DNA of 64,000 nucleotides from Anaerolineae bacterium (lineage in GTDB: Bacteria > Chloroflexota > Anaerolineae > Anaerolineales > E44-bin32). Location of the stretch: positions 83,215 through 147,214 of the forward strand of contig DUEZ01000006.1 of the NCBI GenBank assembly GCA_011174825.1, written 5' to 3'. The notes beneath the pieces were generated by a model that saw nothing but the letters and a program-made list of their open reading frames with translations, ran no database searches and was not told the DNA's origin. Shown in pieces: positions 38,239 to 46,809 of this stretch (positions within the stretch are counted from its first letter, which is position 1; the number at the start of each line of letters is the position of its first letter). Position numbers and translations under genes: made by a program.

Positions 38239-39273
38239 ATGAAAAACCTCATCGCTTACACCGTCGTGTCCTCACCGGAACATAATCTTGCTGGTCACCC
38301 GGAGAATCCGCGTCGCTTTCAACATTTCAGTCGACTTGCGGACTCCCCCCTTTCTGAAAAACTTCTTCGAATAGAACCTCAGGTAGCTCCAATGCCAGTT
38401 GTCACTGCAATCCACCCACAATCCTACGTTTCAGCATTGGAGCAAGCTGCTTCTCAAGGGCCGGGATTTCTCGATCATGGAGACACTTATGTCACCACAG
38501 CTTCATACCAGGCTGCACTTGAAGCTGCAGGAGGGGCAATTGAGGTCGTCCAAGCAGTCATCGAAGGTCAAGCCAGAAGTGGTTTCGCGCTCATAAGACC
38601 CCCAGGACACCACACCTCAGCTACGCGTCCATCGGGTTTCTGCTTACTCAACAATATCGCTATTGCTGCCCGTTATGTCCAGTCGCTCGGATACAAACGG
38701 GTGATGATCTTTGATTTTGATGTCCACCATGGCAATGGCACCCAAGATCTTTTCGAGAAGGATCCAAGCATCTTATACATTTCAACACATCAATATGGTA
38801 TCTATCCTGGAACAGGTTCGATACACGAAACTGGCTCTGGTGAAGGAAGTGGTTCGGTTGTCAACATCCCTCTCCCTGCTCGCGCTGGAGATCAAGCTTT
38901 TAACGCTATCACCGATCAATTGATTGAACCCATCGCTAAACGTTTTCAACCAGATATTCTTCTAATCTCTGCAGGATTCGACGCTCACTGGAATGATCCG
39001 CTTGCCAGCCTGCAATTATCAACCACAGGATACAATCAACTTGGCACTTCTTTGTTCCTTATGGCTGAGGAATTATGCGAAGGCAAGATCGTTTACTTCC
39101 TCGAGGGAGGATACGATCCAGATGATTTATGGGACAATGTTCTTGCCATTCTCTATTCTCTGGCGAAAGAATCTCTTCCTGTAGACCGTTTGGGATCAGC
39201 TCCTTTTCCCGAAGAAAGCATTGATCATATTGTTGAGACCCTTCAAATCCTTCATGGCATCAAACCTTTGTGA
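38239..39273 (+). CDS. Histone deacetylase family protein (acetoin utilisation/HdaH-like)
   Basis: A 344-residue zinc-dependent deacetylase of the arginase/deacetylase fold. Motifs: RPPGHHTS (His-His pair), GFCLLNNIAIAARY, FDFDVHHGNGTQ (zinc ligands Asp and His), STHQYGIYPGTGS, LISAGFDAHWNDPL (third zinc ligand Asp) and FLEGGYD. All expected catalytic residues appear present. Bacterial members act on acetylpolyamines or on proteins; the substrate cannot be told here. GAAAGG lies before the ATG. Confidence 0.92.
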   Translation: MKNLIAYTVVSSPEHNLAGHPENPRRFQHFSRLADSPLSEKLLRIEPQVAPMPVVTAIHPQSYVSALEQAASQGPGFLDHGDTYVTTASYQAALEAAGGAIEVVQAVIEGQARSGFALIRPPGHHTSATRPSGFCLLNNIAIAARYVQSLGYKRVMIFDFDVHHGNGTQDLFEKDPSILYISTHQYGIYPGTGSIHETGSGEGSGSVVNIPLPARAGDQAFNAITDQLIEPIAKRFQPDILLISAGFDAHWNDPLASLQLSTTGYNQLGTSLFLMAEELCEGKIVYFLEGGYDPDDLWDNVLAILYSLAKESLPVDRLGSAPFPEESIDHIVETLQILHGIKPL

Positions 39274-39379
39274 CTCAAATATCTCGATATTACGCTGATC
39301 GAATGTTAAAAAAATCTACTACTCTAGTCCCGCTTGCGCAAAAGTTTTATCTAAGGCATACTACTTGCGAGGTGCCATT

Positions 39380-42300
39380 ATGGCAGAGATAAGTTTGCGC
39401 GCCTACGTTAAAGAGATCGATCATCTCGTCGAACAAGAACAACTCGATAGGGCGATTGCCCACTGTCGTCATATCCTTGACACCTATCCCAAACACGTCG
39501 ATACATATCGGGTCTTAGGAAAGGCTTACCTTGAAGCTAAACGCTTTGGAGACGCAGCAGATATCTTCCAACGCGTTCTCTCAGCTGTACCCGATGACTT
39601 CGTATCACATATTGGGATGGCTATCGTTCGTGAGGACGAGGGAAATCTTGATGCAGCTATATGGCACATTGAGCGTGCCTTCGAGACCAATCCTGCCAAT
39701 CCTGCTATTCAACAAGAATTACGTAGGCTCATTGGGCGTCGTGATGGGCTCGAACCGCATAAAGTACGTATGACGCGCGGTGCCTTGGCCCGAATGTATG
39801 CGCATGGCGAACTCTACCCTCAGGCAATTGCTGAATTAACCTCAGCGCTGAAGGATGATTCAGATCGACCAGATCTCGAAGCTCTACTGGCAACCATGTA
39901 CTGGCGATCCAACCAAGATGTCGAAGCGGCAGATGTATGCAACCGCATCCTTACCAAACTTCCACACTGTCGAGAAGCCAATCGGATTTTAACCGCCATC
40001 CTCCAGAATGACAATAAGATGGATGATGCGAAGCTATACCATCGAAGATTGGCAGCATTGGATCCTTACGCTGCTTTCGTTGAAACAGCAAATATTGATC
40101 CACAAACTGTGGACGAGAGCATGGTTCGTCTTCAGAAATTGGAATGGCAACCCGGAAAGCCCATGCCAGCAGTCGAACCAGCACAACCCGAGTGGGCTGC
40201 TTCATTAGGTGTGGATTTAGGTGAAGAAGAACCAGAAGAAGCGATTGTACCTGAGGATGAGGAAAAACCTTCTTGGCTCAAAGATCTCGAGAAGCCCATA
40301 GAACCAGTCGAAGCAGAAGAGCTAGCAGAATCCTTTGAGCCGAGCATAGAACCGACACCTAGCCCAGAGCCGACGGCAGAAGCTGAGATCCCCGATTGGA
40401 TGCGAGAAGCTGGTTGGCAAGAACTGACTGGCGAAGCCGTTGAGGCTCCCATTTCATTTACGGAGGAAGAGTTGTCAGCACTTGAAAAAGGTGAACCGTT
40501 ACCTGAGGGAGAACCAGAAGAAGAAGGTGAACTCGCGCCAGCCGACATCCCTGGTTGGTTACAGGATATCGCCCCACCAGAATCAGAACCAACCACCCCC
40601 GAGCCTGCTGGTATCGTGGAAGGTGAATTTGAGGCGAGAGAAGACGAAGATATTCCAGATTGGTTGAGCGAGATCGACGAAGATATAGCAGAGATACAAC
40701 CGGAGATAGAAGAACTCCCTTCAGTAGTACCTGAAATTCCTGTTGAGGGGACGGTTGCAGAGATCATAGACGACATGGTGGTCGATGAAGCTGTACCTGA
40801 AGAAGCAGAGTTGGTTGATGAGAAAGGTACTGGTGGGCTGCCTACATGGCTCGAAAGTGAGACACCAGGCGCGACGACGACCATCGTCACCTGGCTTGGT
40901 GATCGAGAAATCCCCGATATGGGCGCGCTGTCAGATGAGATCCCCGAGGATCTTGAAGAGGCACGCCCTAGTGAACCCGTCAGTGAAAAAACGGAAGAAG
41001 TGGAAGAGGAAATTCCTTCATGGCTTGCAGAGCCCGAACTAGAGGGCGAGGAAGTTGCCGACGAAGAAGCCGCACTACCTTGGCTGGCGAAGATCTCGGA
41101 AACAGCTGATCAAGTGGAAGAAGAAGCCGTAGAAGATGTGGCGCCTGAACCAGTCGAACCTATTGCCGTGGACGAAGCACCATCTTGGCTCGCTGAGATA
41201 CCAACTGAAGAGGAACCAGCAGCTGCTGCCCCAGAGGATTTTGAACCTGCAGAAGCTGAAGAAGTTCCGTCCTGGCTGGATGAGATAGCTGAGGTCGCTA
41301 CCGAAGAGATTCCCGAACCAGAAGTGGCTGTTCCAGAAGTTATCGAACCTGTCGATGAGGAAGAAGCCCCATCGTGGCTCGCCGGGATCGCTGCCGAAGA
41401 GATTCCCGAACCAGAAGCCGCTGTTCCAGAAGTTATCGAACCTGTCGATGAGGAAGAAGCCCCATCGTGGCTCGCTGGGGTGGCTGAGGTCGCTGCTGAA
41501 CAGGAACTACCTCCCGCACCCGAGGAGGCGCCCGCGGAACTTAAACCTACTCCTGCGGTGTCAGAAGACGATGTTCCGGATTGGTTGAAATCCATATCCG
41601 AGCCAGGTCTTGAACCTTCTGTCGCATCAACGCCTATTGAAGAAGGACCTGCATGGCTCGAGGGCATTGCAGAGCCTGAGGCTGAAATCCCTTCCGAAGA
41701 CCTCCCGATTCCAACCCCCGAAGCTCCGGAATGGCTGAAAGGTATTGCGGAACCCGAGGCGGAAATGGATCTTACCGAAGAAATAGCGGCAGCACAGGAG
41801 GCACCAGGTTGGCTATCCGGGATCGCTGAACCCGAAATTGCAGAGGAACCTGCTGGAGAGGCTCCGGAATGGATGCAGGAATTTACCGATGCAGCAGAAG
41901 AAGAGCTCGAACCAACAGTAGAGGAACCAACCCCCGAAGAACCTGAAGTGATCGAGGCCAGGGTGGATATTCCTGAGGTGGCAGAACCCCTGATGGAACC
42001 GGAAGCAGAAAGAGTGCTTCCAACTGAAACCGAGCATCCCGCCGAAGTGGTTTCTGGTGAGGAACTGGATGATGACGAAGTGCTTGGTTGGTTAGAAGGG
42101 CTCGCTGCTCGACAAGGTGTAGAAGAAGAAGAATTGATCACAACCCCGGAGGAGAGATTGAGTGAACTACCCTCCGAAATTGAAAAACCACTAGAAGAGG
42201 CCGTGGTTGAAGACATTGACATTCCGGAAGAACCTGAAGAGAGCCTGGAATGGCTCGAACGTCTTGCCAGCGAACGTGGACTCGACATCGACATTACCCC

Positions 42301-43504
42301 TCCAGCCCCAATTGAAACAGGTGAAGTGGAAGTTGTAGAACCTGATGCTCCTGAGTGGCTCGATCAATTGGCAACCCAGCCGATCCCGAAGATTACACCC
42401 GAGCTTGAGGCCGAGATCCCAGACTGGCTAGCCGAGGAAGAGGTCGTTGAACCCGCTGAACCTGCGGTTGAACCTACCCCACCTCCTGAAGCGGTCGTTC
42501 CTACTGAACCTCCCCCACCAGAGCCCACCCCAGAACCGGTAGCCGAGGTCGAGCCTGTCGCACCTCCGGAACCGGTTACTTTTGAACCCCCACCCGAAGC
42601 CCCACCAGCTGCGGAACCGATAGATCTTGAGCCTGAGATTGAAATTGAAGCTGAAATCCCTCCTCCTCCGGAGCCGGTTGCCTTCGAACCAGAACCCGAA
42701 ATTCCACCCGCCGTCCCCCCTACGGTAGAAGAGATCCCCGTTGAACCTATCAGTGTAGGACCCCCTGCTGAGCCGTTGGCTATCGAGCCGGAGATCGAAG
42801 TCGAACCCCCTGTAGATCTAGGGGCGGAGGTGGAGCCCGAGGTTACGCTAACTTTTGAGCCCGTGCCTTCGGAACCCATAGCCGAGATTGAGCCAGAACC
42901 TCCTTTCGAACCTGTTCCAATTGAACCAGTGGTCGAGGCGAGAGCGGCAGTACCGCTCACACCTATACCGACTAAGGAACCACCACCGGTCGAGGTTGTA
43001 CCGATTGAACCTTTAGAAATTACTGAACCGGCAGCGCCCACGGCTGTTGAACCGACCCCTGTGGAACCTACGGCCGTAGAACCAACCCCACCGGAGACCG
43101 CACCTGTTGAACCAACTCCGCCGGAGCCGGTACCTGTTGAACCTACACCAGCGGAACCAGTAGTTGCGATAGAGCCTGAACCAGCGCCAACTCCTGAACC
43201 TACACCCACAGTGGAGGAACCTGTACCGAGCCCACCTAAGGAGAAAGTTACAGAACCGGCACAAATCTTGGACAATGCCAGGCAGGCTTTGGCCTCCGAT
43301 GACATCAGCCAAGCAGTAACAGGTTATCGAACACTGATCAAGAAGAAAGTGGAGTTGGAGAGAGTGATCGAAGACTTACGGACAGCCCTTGAACGCGATC
43401 CGAACGAACCCGATCTATGGCAAGTCCTAGGTGATGCTTATATGGAAAACGACCAATTAACAGAGGCTATCAATGCTTATAAGCGTGGGATGGAAGTCGC
43501 ATAA
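39380..43504 (+). CDS. TPR protein with long acidic linker of PxWL repeats
   Basis: A 1,374-residue protein without signal peptide or membrane segment. TPR repeats fill about 1-235 (for example AIAHCRHILDTYPKHVDTYRVLGKAYLEAKRF) and the last ~75 residues. Between them lies about 1,000 residues of Glu/Pro/Ala-rich, probably disordered chain with about 22 copies of a motif like PSWLAEI, PEWLKGI or PDWLSEI, then a PT/PE-rich stretch of VEPTP-type repeats. A 93-base unit is duplicated in tandem near 41302-41480. The ATG at 39380 is preceded by GAGGTG at 7 bases. Function unknown; TPR suggests a scaffold for protein complexes. Confidence 0.85.
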   Translation: MAEISLRAYVKEIDHLVEQEQLDRAIAHCRHILDTYPKHVDTYRVLGKAYLEAKRFGDAADIFQRVLSAVPDDFVSHIGMAIVREDEGNLDAAIWHIERAFETNPANPAIQQELRRLIGRRDGLEPHKVRMTRGALARMYAHGELYPQAIAELTSALKDDSDRPDLEALLATMYWRSNQDVEAADVCNRILTKLPHCREANRILTAILQNDNKMDDAKLYHRRLAALDPYAAFVETANIDPQTVDESMVRLQKLEWQPGKPMPAVEPAQPEWAASLGVDLGEEEPEEAIVPEDEEKPSWLKDLEKPIEPVEAEELAESFEPSIEPTPSPEPTAEAEIPDWMREAGWQELTGEAVEAPISFTEEELSALEKGEPLPEGEPEEEGELAPADIPGWLQDIAPPESEPTTPEPAGIVEGEFEAREDEDIPDWLSEIDEDIAEIQPEIEELPSVVPEIPVEGTVAEIIDDMVVDEAVPEEAELVDEKGTGGLPTWLESETPGATTTIVTWLGDREIPDMGALSDEIPEDLEEARPSEPVSEKTEEVEEEIPSWLAEPELEGEEVADEEAALPWLAKISETADQVEEEAVEDVAPEPVEPIAVDEAPSWLAEIPTEEEPAAAAPEDFEPAEAEEVPSWLDEIAEVATEEIPEPEVAVPEVIEPVDEEEAPSWLAGIAAEEIPEPEAAVPEVIEPVDEEEAPSWLAGVAEVAAEQELPPAPEEAPAELKPTPAVSEDDVPDWLKSISEPGLEPSVASTPIEEGPAWLEGIAEPEAEIPSEDLPIPTPEAPEWLKGIAEPEAEMDLTEEIAAAQEAPGWLSGIAEPEIAEEPAGEAPEWMQEFTDAAEEELEPTVEEPTPEEPEVIEARVDIPEVAEPLMEPEAERVLPTETEHPAEVVSGEELDDDEVLGWLEGLAARQGVEEEELITTPEERLSELPSEIEKPLEEAVVEDIDIPEEPEESLEWLERLASERGLDIDITPPAPIETGEVEVVEPDAPEWLDQLATQPIPKITPELEAEIPDWLAEEEVVEPAEPAVEPTPPPEAVVPTEPPPPEPTPEPVAEVEPVAPPEPVTFEPPPEAPPAAEPIDLEPEIEIEAEIPPPPEPVAFEPEPEIPPAVPPTVEEIPVEPISVGPPAEPLAIEPEIEVEPPVDLGAEVEPEVTLTFEPVPSEPIAEIEPEPPFEPVPIEPVVEARAAVPLTPIPTKEPPPVEVVPIEPLEITEPAAPTAVEPTPVEPTAVEPTPPETAPVEPTPPEPVPVEPTPAEPVVAIEPEPAPTPEPTPTVEEPVPSPPKEKVTEPAQILDNARQALASDDISQAVTGYRTLIKKKVELERVIEDLRTALERDPNEPDLWQVLGDAYMENDQLTEAINAYKRGMEVA
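41302..41480 (+). repeat. Tandem 93-base duplication inside the TPR gene
   Basis: Two nearly identical copies, the first beginning at 41302 and the second at 41395, both encoding EIPEPE(V/A)AVPEVIEPV followed by DEEEAPSWLAG. The offset is 93 bases (31 codons), so the frame is kept. The near identity implies a recent event. Confidence 0.85.
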
Positions 43505-43533
43505 AACTTTACCGCCCACGTTGAACGAAGCCC

Positions 43534-43558
43534 GAACTCGGGGTTAATCCCCGAGTTC
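43534..43558 (+). terminator. Hairpin between the TPR gene and ndk
   Basis: A perfect 10-bp stem, GAACTCGGGG (43534-43543) and CCCCGAGTTC (43549-43558), loop TTAAT, followed by ACCATTTG. It sits 20 bases before the ndk start and may end the upstream transcript or act on ndk as a leader structure. Confidence 0.6.
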
Positions 43559-43577
43559 ACCATTTGTGGAGGCAGCG

Positions 43578-44030
43578 TTGGAGAAAACATTAGTCCTGGT
43601 CAAACCTGATGGAGTGCAACGGGGTCTGATTGGCGAGGTCATCAGTCGGCTTGAACGACGTGGTCTGCGGCTCGTGGCAGCAAAATTCCAACAGATCTCG
43701 AGAAGTATGGCCGAGCTGCATTACGCCGTACATAAAGGGAAGCCGTTCTATGATGGCCTTATCGACTACATTACCTCTAGTCCTGTGATGGCGATGGTAT
43801 GGGAGGGACCAAATGCTGTCGCAGCAGTGCGGCAAACTATGGGTGCGACACGACCTATCGACGCAGATCCAGGATCCGTCCGACATGACTTTAGTCTCGA
43901 TGTTGGACGAAATCTCACGCATGCTTCCGATTCGATTCCAACCGCGATCGAGGAGATCGAGTTGTGGTTCAAATCACACGAACTCGTTCAATGGACACGC
44001 GACATGGATCGCTGGATCTTCGAGGATTGA
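43578..44030 (+). CDS. ndk: Nucleoside diphosphate kinase
   Basis: A 150-residue enzyme that moves phosphate between nucleoside di- and triphosphates through a phosphohistidine. It begins TLVLVKPDGVQRGLIGEVISRLERRG; His115 in GRNLTHASDS is the catalytic residue. I chose the TTG at 43578 over the GTG at 43566: GGAGG (43568-43572) overlaps the GTG and stands 5 bases before the TTG, and the resulting N terminus MEKTLVLVKPDG is canonical. About 10 residues longer than many bacterial NDKs at the C terminus. Confidence 0.95.
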   Translation: MEKTLVLVKPDGVQRGLIGEVISRLERRGLRLVAAKFQQISRSMAELHYAVHKGKPFYDGLIDYITSSPVMAMVWEGPNAVAAVRQTMGATRPIDADPGSVRHDFSLDVGRNLTHASDSIPTAIEEIELWFKSHELVQWTRDMDRWIFED

Positions 44031-44062
44031 GGTACGATTTGACATTGATCTCGAATTCTTAG

Positions 44063-44782
44063 ATGCACCCTTCTCAGTTTGAACCCCTCGTTGTTCTCAC
44101 CGGAGCTGGCGTTTCAGCCGAGAGCGGTATCCCCACCTTTCGAGGCGAAGGAGGTATTTGGGAAGATCATCGCGCAGAAGATCTTGCAACCCCGCAAGCG
44201 TTTAGAAAGGACCCAACTTTAGTATGGCGTTTTTATAACTGGCGCCGAGCGATCGTCTCTACCTGCGCGCCGAACGCCGCACATCATATCCTTGTCGAAA
44301 TCGAACAAAAAATAAAGAGCTTCACACTCATCACGCAAAATGTGGACGGTCTCCATAGCATAGCAGGAAGCCAAAAGGTCATCGAACTGCATGGTTCGTT
44401 ATGGCGAATGCGCTGCACTCGCTGTCATGCTGTGTGGGAAGACTATAACGTCCATCCTCCAGAGTTTTTACCGCACTGCCAAGATTGTGGAACCCTCGCA
44501 AGACCAGACGTTATTTGGTTTGGGGAACCCATCAGCAAGAGTGCCCTCGAAATTTCGGTGGAAGCGGCCTCGGCAGCTCGATTGATGTTGGTGATTGGGA
44601 CCTCTGCCATCATCCATCCAGCAGCAACCATCCCCATGATTGCTCATTCTGTAGGTGCGAAGTTGGTAGAGATCAACCCTGAGAAAACGCCTCTAACACC
44701 TCACGCGAATCAAGTTTTTCATGAGGTAGCTACGACAGGATTGGCTCAATGGTGGAATCAAGTTCGAGGGGCGTACGAATAG
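44063..44782 (+). CDS. cobB: NAD-dependent protein deacylase, sirtuin (CobB-like, class III)
   Basis: A 239-residue sirtuin that removes acyl groups from lysine using NAD. Motifs: GAGVSAESGIPTFRG (NAD binding), TQNVDGLH, catalytic His110 in IELHG, and a zinc site of Cys118, Cys121, Cys139 and Cys142. Tyr58 and Arg61 (FYNWR) match the Tyr-x-x-Arg pair that lets Sirt5/CobB-type enzymes take succinyl and malonyl groups. No clear Shine-Dalgarno. It starts 32 bases after ndk. Confidence 0.92.
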   Translation: MHPSQFEPLVVLTGAGVSAESGIPTFRGEGGIWEDHRAEDLATPQAFRKDPTLVWRFYNWRRAIVSTCAPNAAHHILVEIEQKIKSFTLITQNVDGLHSIAGSQKVIELHGSLWRMRCTRCHAVWEDYNVHPPEFLPHCQDCGTLARPDVIWFGEPISKSALEISVEAASAARLMLVIGTSAIIHPAATIPMIAHSVGAKLVEINPEKTPLTPHANQVFHEVATTGLAQWWNQVRGAYE

Positions 44783-44830
44783 ATCCCTAATACCCCGCTC
44801 TACTGCGTGAGGGTCGTTATTTCAGTGCGC

Positions 44831-45184
44831 TCATTGCAAGTGGACCAAGACTTGACCATCGCGCCACAAATCTTCCAAACGATAGTAATCTCGTAATGCG
44901 GGCGAAAACAAATGCAGGATGACATCCCCATAATCAAGCAAAACCCAACCACTTGAAGCATCCCCCTCTACACTGCGTGTCATAATGGAATGCTGTGACT
45001 TTAGACGAAGCGAAGTTTCCTCAGCGAGGCTCTTCAGTGTTCGTTCGCTTTTTCCAGTACAAATGACAAAATAATCGGTAAAAGAGCAAATCCCGACGAG
45101 ATCGAGCAGTAAAATATCCTCGCCCTTTTTTTCCTCGAGTGTGTCCACAATTAAATGTGATAACGCGAGTGCATCATCTATCAT
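44831..45184 (-). CDS. rsfS: Ribosome silencing factor RsfS
   Basis: A 117-residue protein that binds L14 of the large subunit and blocks subunit joining when nutrients run low. The family pattern is clear: KKGEDILLLDLVGICSFTDYFVICTGKSERTLKSLAEE, then EGDASSGWVLLDYGDVILHLFSPALRDYYRLEDLW. Length is typical. It is the last gene of a thpR - LOG-like - rsfS unit, 11 bases after the preceding stop. With hpf at 7.0 kb it gives two ribosome-silencing functions in the window. Confidence 0.95.
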   Translation of the reverse strand: MIDDALALSHLIVDTLEEKKGEDILLLDLVGICSFTDYFVICTGKSERTLKSLAEETSLRLKSQHSIMTRSVEGDASSGWVLLDYGDVILHLFSPALRDYYRLEDLWRDGQVLVHLQ

Positions 45185-45195
45185 ACCGACCTTCT

Positions 45196-45678
45196 TTAAC
45201 CATCTTTGAGAGGATCTGATAAAGCTAAAACCACCGCCTGCTCAGGATTTTGGGCGATTTCGATAGCAGCCTGCTCAGCATCTGATCTTTCTGCCACCCA
45301 AGTATCTAGACCGATCACTCTCCGACCTTGTTTGAGAGCGATTCCGATTTCGGACAAAGTACCATAACCTCCACCAATGGCGATGACCGCTTCCCCGGCG
45401 ATTGCTACGAGTGTATTGCGCGCATTCCCCAGACCTGTGGGAAGTGCAAGCGTGAGATATGGATTACCTTCCTGACGATCGATTCCTGGCAAGATCCCAA
45501 CTGTCAACCCTCCAGCTTTTTGGGCTCCCCGACAGGCAGCCTCCATCACCCCTCCTCTACCACCACAAACCAATATCGCCCCACGTTCTGCCAGTAATCG
45601 TCCTACCTCTTCTGCGGTTTCAGCTTGAGCAGGTGTACAGGCAGCAGATCCCACAACGCTTACCACGGATGCACTCAT
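45196..45678 (-). CDS. LOG-like Rossmann-fold protein (TIGR00725 type)
   Basis: A 160-residue protein beginning SVVSVVGSAACTPAQAETAEEVGRLLAERGAILVCGGRGGVMEAACRGAQKAGG, with GNARNTLVAIAGEAVIAIGGGYGTLSEIGIALKQGRRVIGL after it. The GGGYGTLSE motif marks the LOG/DprA-like nucleotide-binding group; members related to cytokinin-activating LOG have PGGxGTxxE, so activity may differ. The substrate is unknown. It overlaps thpR by 4 bases (ATGA). Confidence 0.85.
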   Translation of the reverse strand: MSASVVSVVGSAACTPAQAETAEEVGRLLAERGAILVCGGRGGVMEAACRGAQKAGGLTVGILPGIDRQEGNPYLTLALPTGLGNARNTLVAIAGEAVIAIGGGYGTLSEIGIALKQGRRVIGLDTWVAERSDAEQAAIEIAQNPEQAVVLALSDPLKDG

Positions 45679-46298
45679 CCACTACCTCCCAACCGGGCGG
45701 CGAATAATCTCGAATAGACTGCGCCAGTAGGTTTGAGATCGCTTTTCATAAGACTTACATCGTTCACATCAAGCTGCCCAATATCACCAATTTTCACATC
45801 CTCCAAGGCTGTGGTGAGGCGTTGAGATTCCACATGGTCTCGAATTCGCTTCACTCGACCAATGGTTAGATGGGGATGAAAACGTCTGGCTTCCCTCTCA
45901 AATCCAAGCTTGGATAACCCGTCTTCAATCTCCCCGTACAGATTGCTAAGTCGAGCCGAGAGATCCTGCACGCCTATCCATAAGACACGGGGGCGGCGAA
46001 AGTTTGGAAAACAACCAAACTCGCTGACCATGGCTTTGAAAGGTTCGTGCTCAATGCAAATTCGTTTCAAAGTTGCTGAGATCTGATCGATTGTATCAAT
46101 GGGCACATCACCGAGGAATTTCAGTGTGAGGTGTATCCCATCTGGTCGGACCCACCGGACCGTACCTGTAGGGACCTCCTGTTTTAGATACGCAATGTAC
46201 TCAAGTAATTCCAAGCGTATCGTATTTGGAATCTCAATTGCCACAAAAGAACGTATCACGATCAAGCCGTCTTCATTGTGTTCATCAATCTCGGTCAC
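45675..46298 (-). CDS. thpR: RNA 2',3'-cyclic phosphodiesterase (2H family)
   Basis: A protein of up to 207 residues with the two HxTx motifs of 2H phosphoesterases: HLTLKFLG and HPHLTIGR. This group opens 2',3'-cyclic phosphates on RNA and can ligate tRNA halves in reverse. The family usually begins MIRxFVAIE; the longest frame, from GTG 46298, adds 13 residues before IRSFVAIEIPN. GTG at 46259 gives the usual N terminus, but neither start has a good Shine-Dalgarno. A hairpin lies just before the longer start. Confidence 0.88.
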   Translation of the reverse strand: MTEIDEHNEDGLIVIRSFVAIEIPNTIRLELLEYIAYLKQEVPTGTVRWVRPDGIHLTLKFLGDVPIDTIDQISATLKRICIEHEPFKAMVSEFGCFPNFRRPRVLWIGVQDLSARLSNLYGEIEDGLSKLGFEREARRFHPHLTIGRVKRIRDHVESQRLTTALEDVKIGDIGQLDVNDVSLMKSDLKPTGAVYSRLFAARLGGSG

Positions 46299-46304
46299 AA
46301 CAGG

Positions 46305-46328
46305 GACGCCCTGGTTATGCAGGGCGTC
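46305..46328 (-). promoter_or_regulatory. Leader hairpin of thpR
   Basis: A 9-bp perfect stem, GACGCCCTG (46305-46313) and CAGGGCGTC (46320-46328), loop of 6. It ends 6 bases before the GTG at 46298 and would block ribosome binding there when folded. Confidence 0.5.
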
Positions 46329-46351
46329 GGTTTATCCTTTCTATAGCGCGC

Positions 46352-46357
46352 ATTATA
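46352..46357 (-). promoter_or_regulatory. -10 box for the thpR-LOG-rsfS unit
   Basis: A perfect TATAAT on the minus strand. The -35 at 17 bases (AGCGCT) does not fit consensus. Predicted start near 46345, leaving a leader of about 47 bases that contains the hairpin at 46305-46328. Confidence 0.5.
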
Positions 46358-46493
46358 CCATGCAGGCTCTAAAGAGCGCTCCCCCCTGTTCTTTACAGAT
46401 TCCACCCAACACGACTGATTAAAACAATGATCCTAATCGTCAACTATAGGATTCTCAAAGATTCAATTGACACCCTACCGCCTATAGCTTATT

Positions 46494-46561
46494 GTAGGGG
46501 CAATTCATGCCATCTCGTACCCTGGCCGGTTCTCGCGGCACGAACGGTGAATTGCCCCTAT
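46494..46561. repeat. Palindromic element, GTAGGGGC family
   Basis: Terminal inverted repeats TAGGGGCAATTCA (46495-46507) and TGAATTGCCCCTA (46548-46560) enclose a 40-base centre. It shares the outer GTAGGGGC/GCCCCTA with the elements near 46.67, 50.85, 51.05, 51.1, 53.7 and 54.05 kb. Confidence 0.8.
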
Positions 46562-46657
46562 ACAAATCCTACTTCTCACCATCGCTTGAAGAGATGAATA
46601 AGGCTTTCTACTGTAGGATCATTCAAGGGTTCAATTAACATCGGCTAACCCATTGGC

Positions 46658-46685
46658 GTAGGGCGGTTCGCGAACCGCCCCTACG
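46658..46685. repeat. Palindromic element, GTAGGGGC family
   Basis: Perfect 20-bp palindrome GGGCGGTTCGCGAACCGCCC (46661-46680), flanked by GTA on the left and CTAC on the right. A one-base length difference suggests slippage in the G-run. Confidence 0.8.
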
Positions 46686-46774
46686 CAAGGCATGATTCGA
46701 ATCCATCAAATTGCGGGCTCAACCATCCTGACGCCTGGCTCCTTCTGAAAAAATTTCCTACCCTATGGTACGGA

Positions 46775-46803
46775 TTGATATTCAAGAAATCGACAGGTAG
46801 AAT
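46775..46803 (+). promoter_or_regulatory. Promoter of L,D-transpeptidase gene, leaderless
   Basis: -35 TTGATA (46775-46780), spacer of 17, -10 TAGAAT (46798-46803). Six bases separate the -10 from the ATG at 46810, so transcription would begin at the start codon. No Shine-Dalgarno sequence is present. Confidence 0.75.
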
Positions 46804-46809
46804 TGATCC

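Larger units (their letters stand above)
46299..46809. other. Intergenic region with palindromic elements
   Basis: About 510 bases between thpR and the L,D-transpeptidase gene. It holds a leader hairpin and -10 box for thpR, two palindromic elements (46494-46561 and 46658-46685), a diverged direct repeat of about 28 bases in front of each (46444-46471 and 46611-46639), and the promoter of the next gene. No gene seen. Confidence 0.75.

Noticed and set aside
41110..42294. Long Ser/Gly-rich minus-strand frame of 394 codons (with similar ones at 40132-40890 and 42364-43305)
   Set aside because: It is the complement of the Glu/Pro-rich linker of the TPR gene; biased GAA/CCT codons leave the other strand free of stops. 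No RBS or domain.
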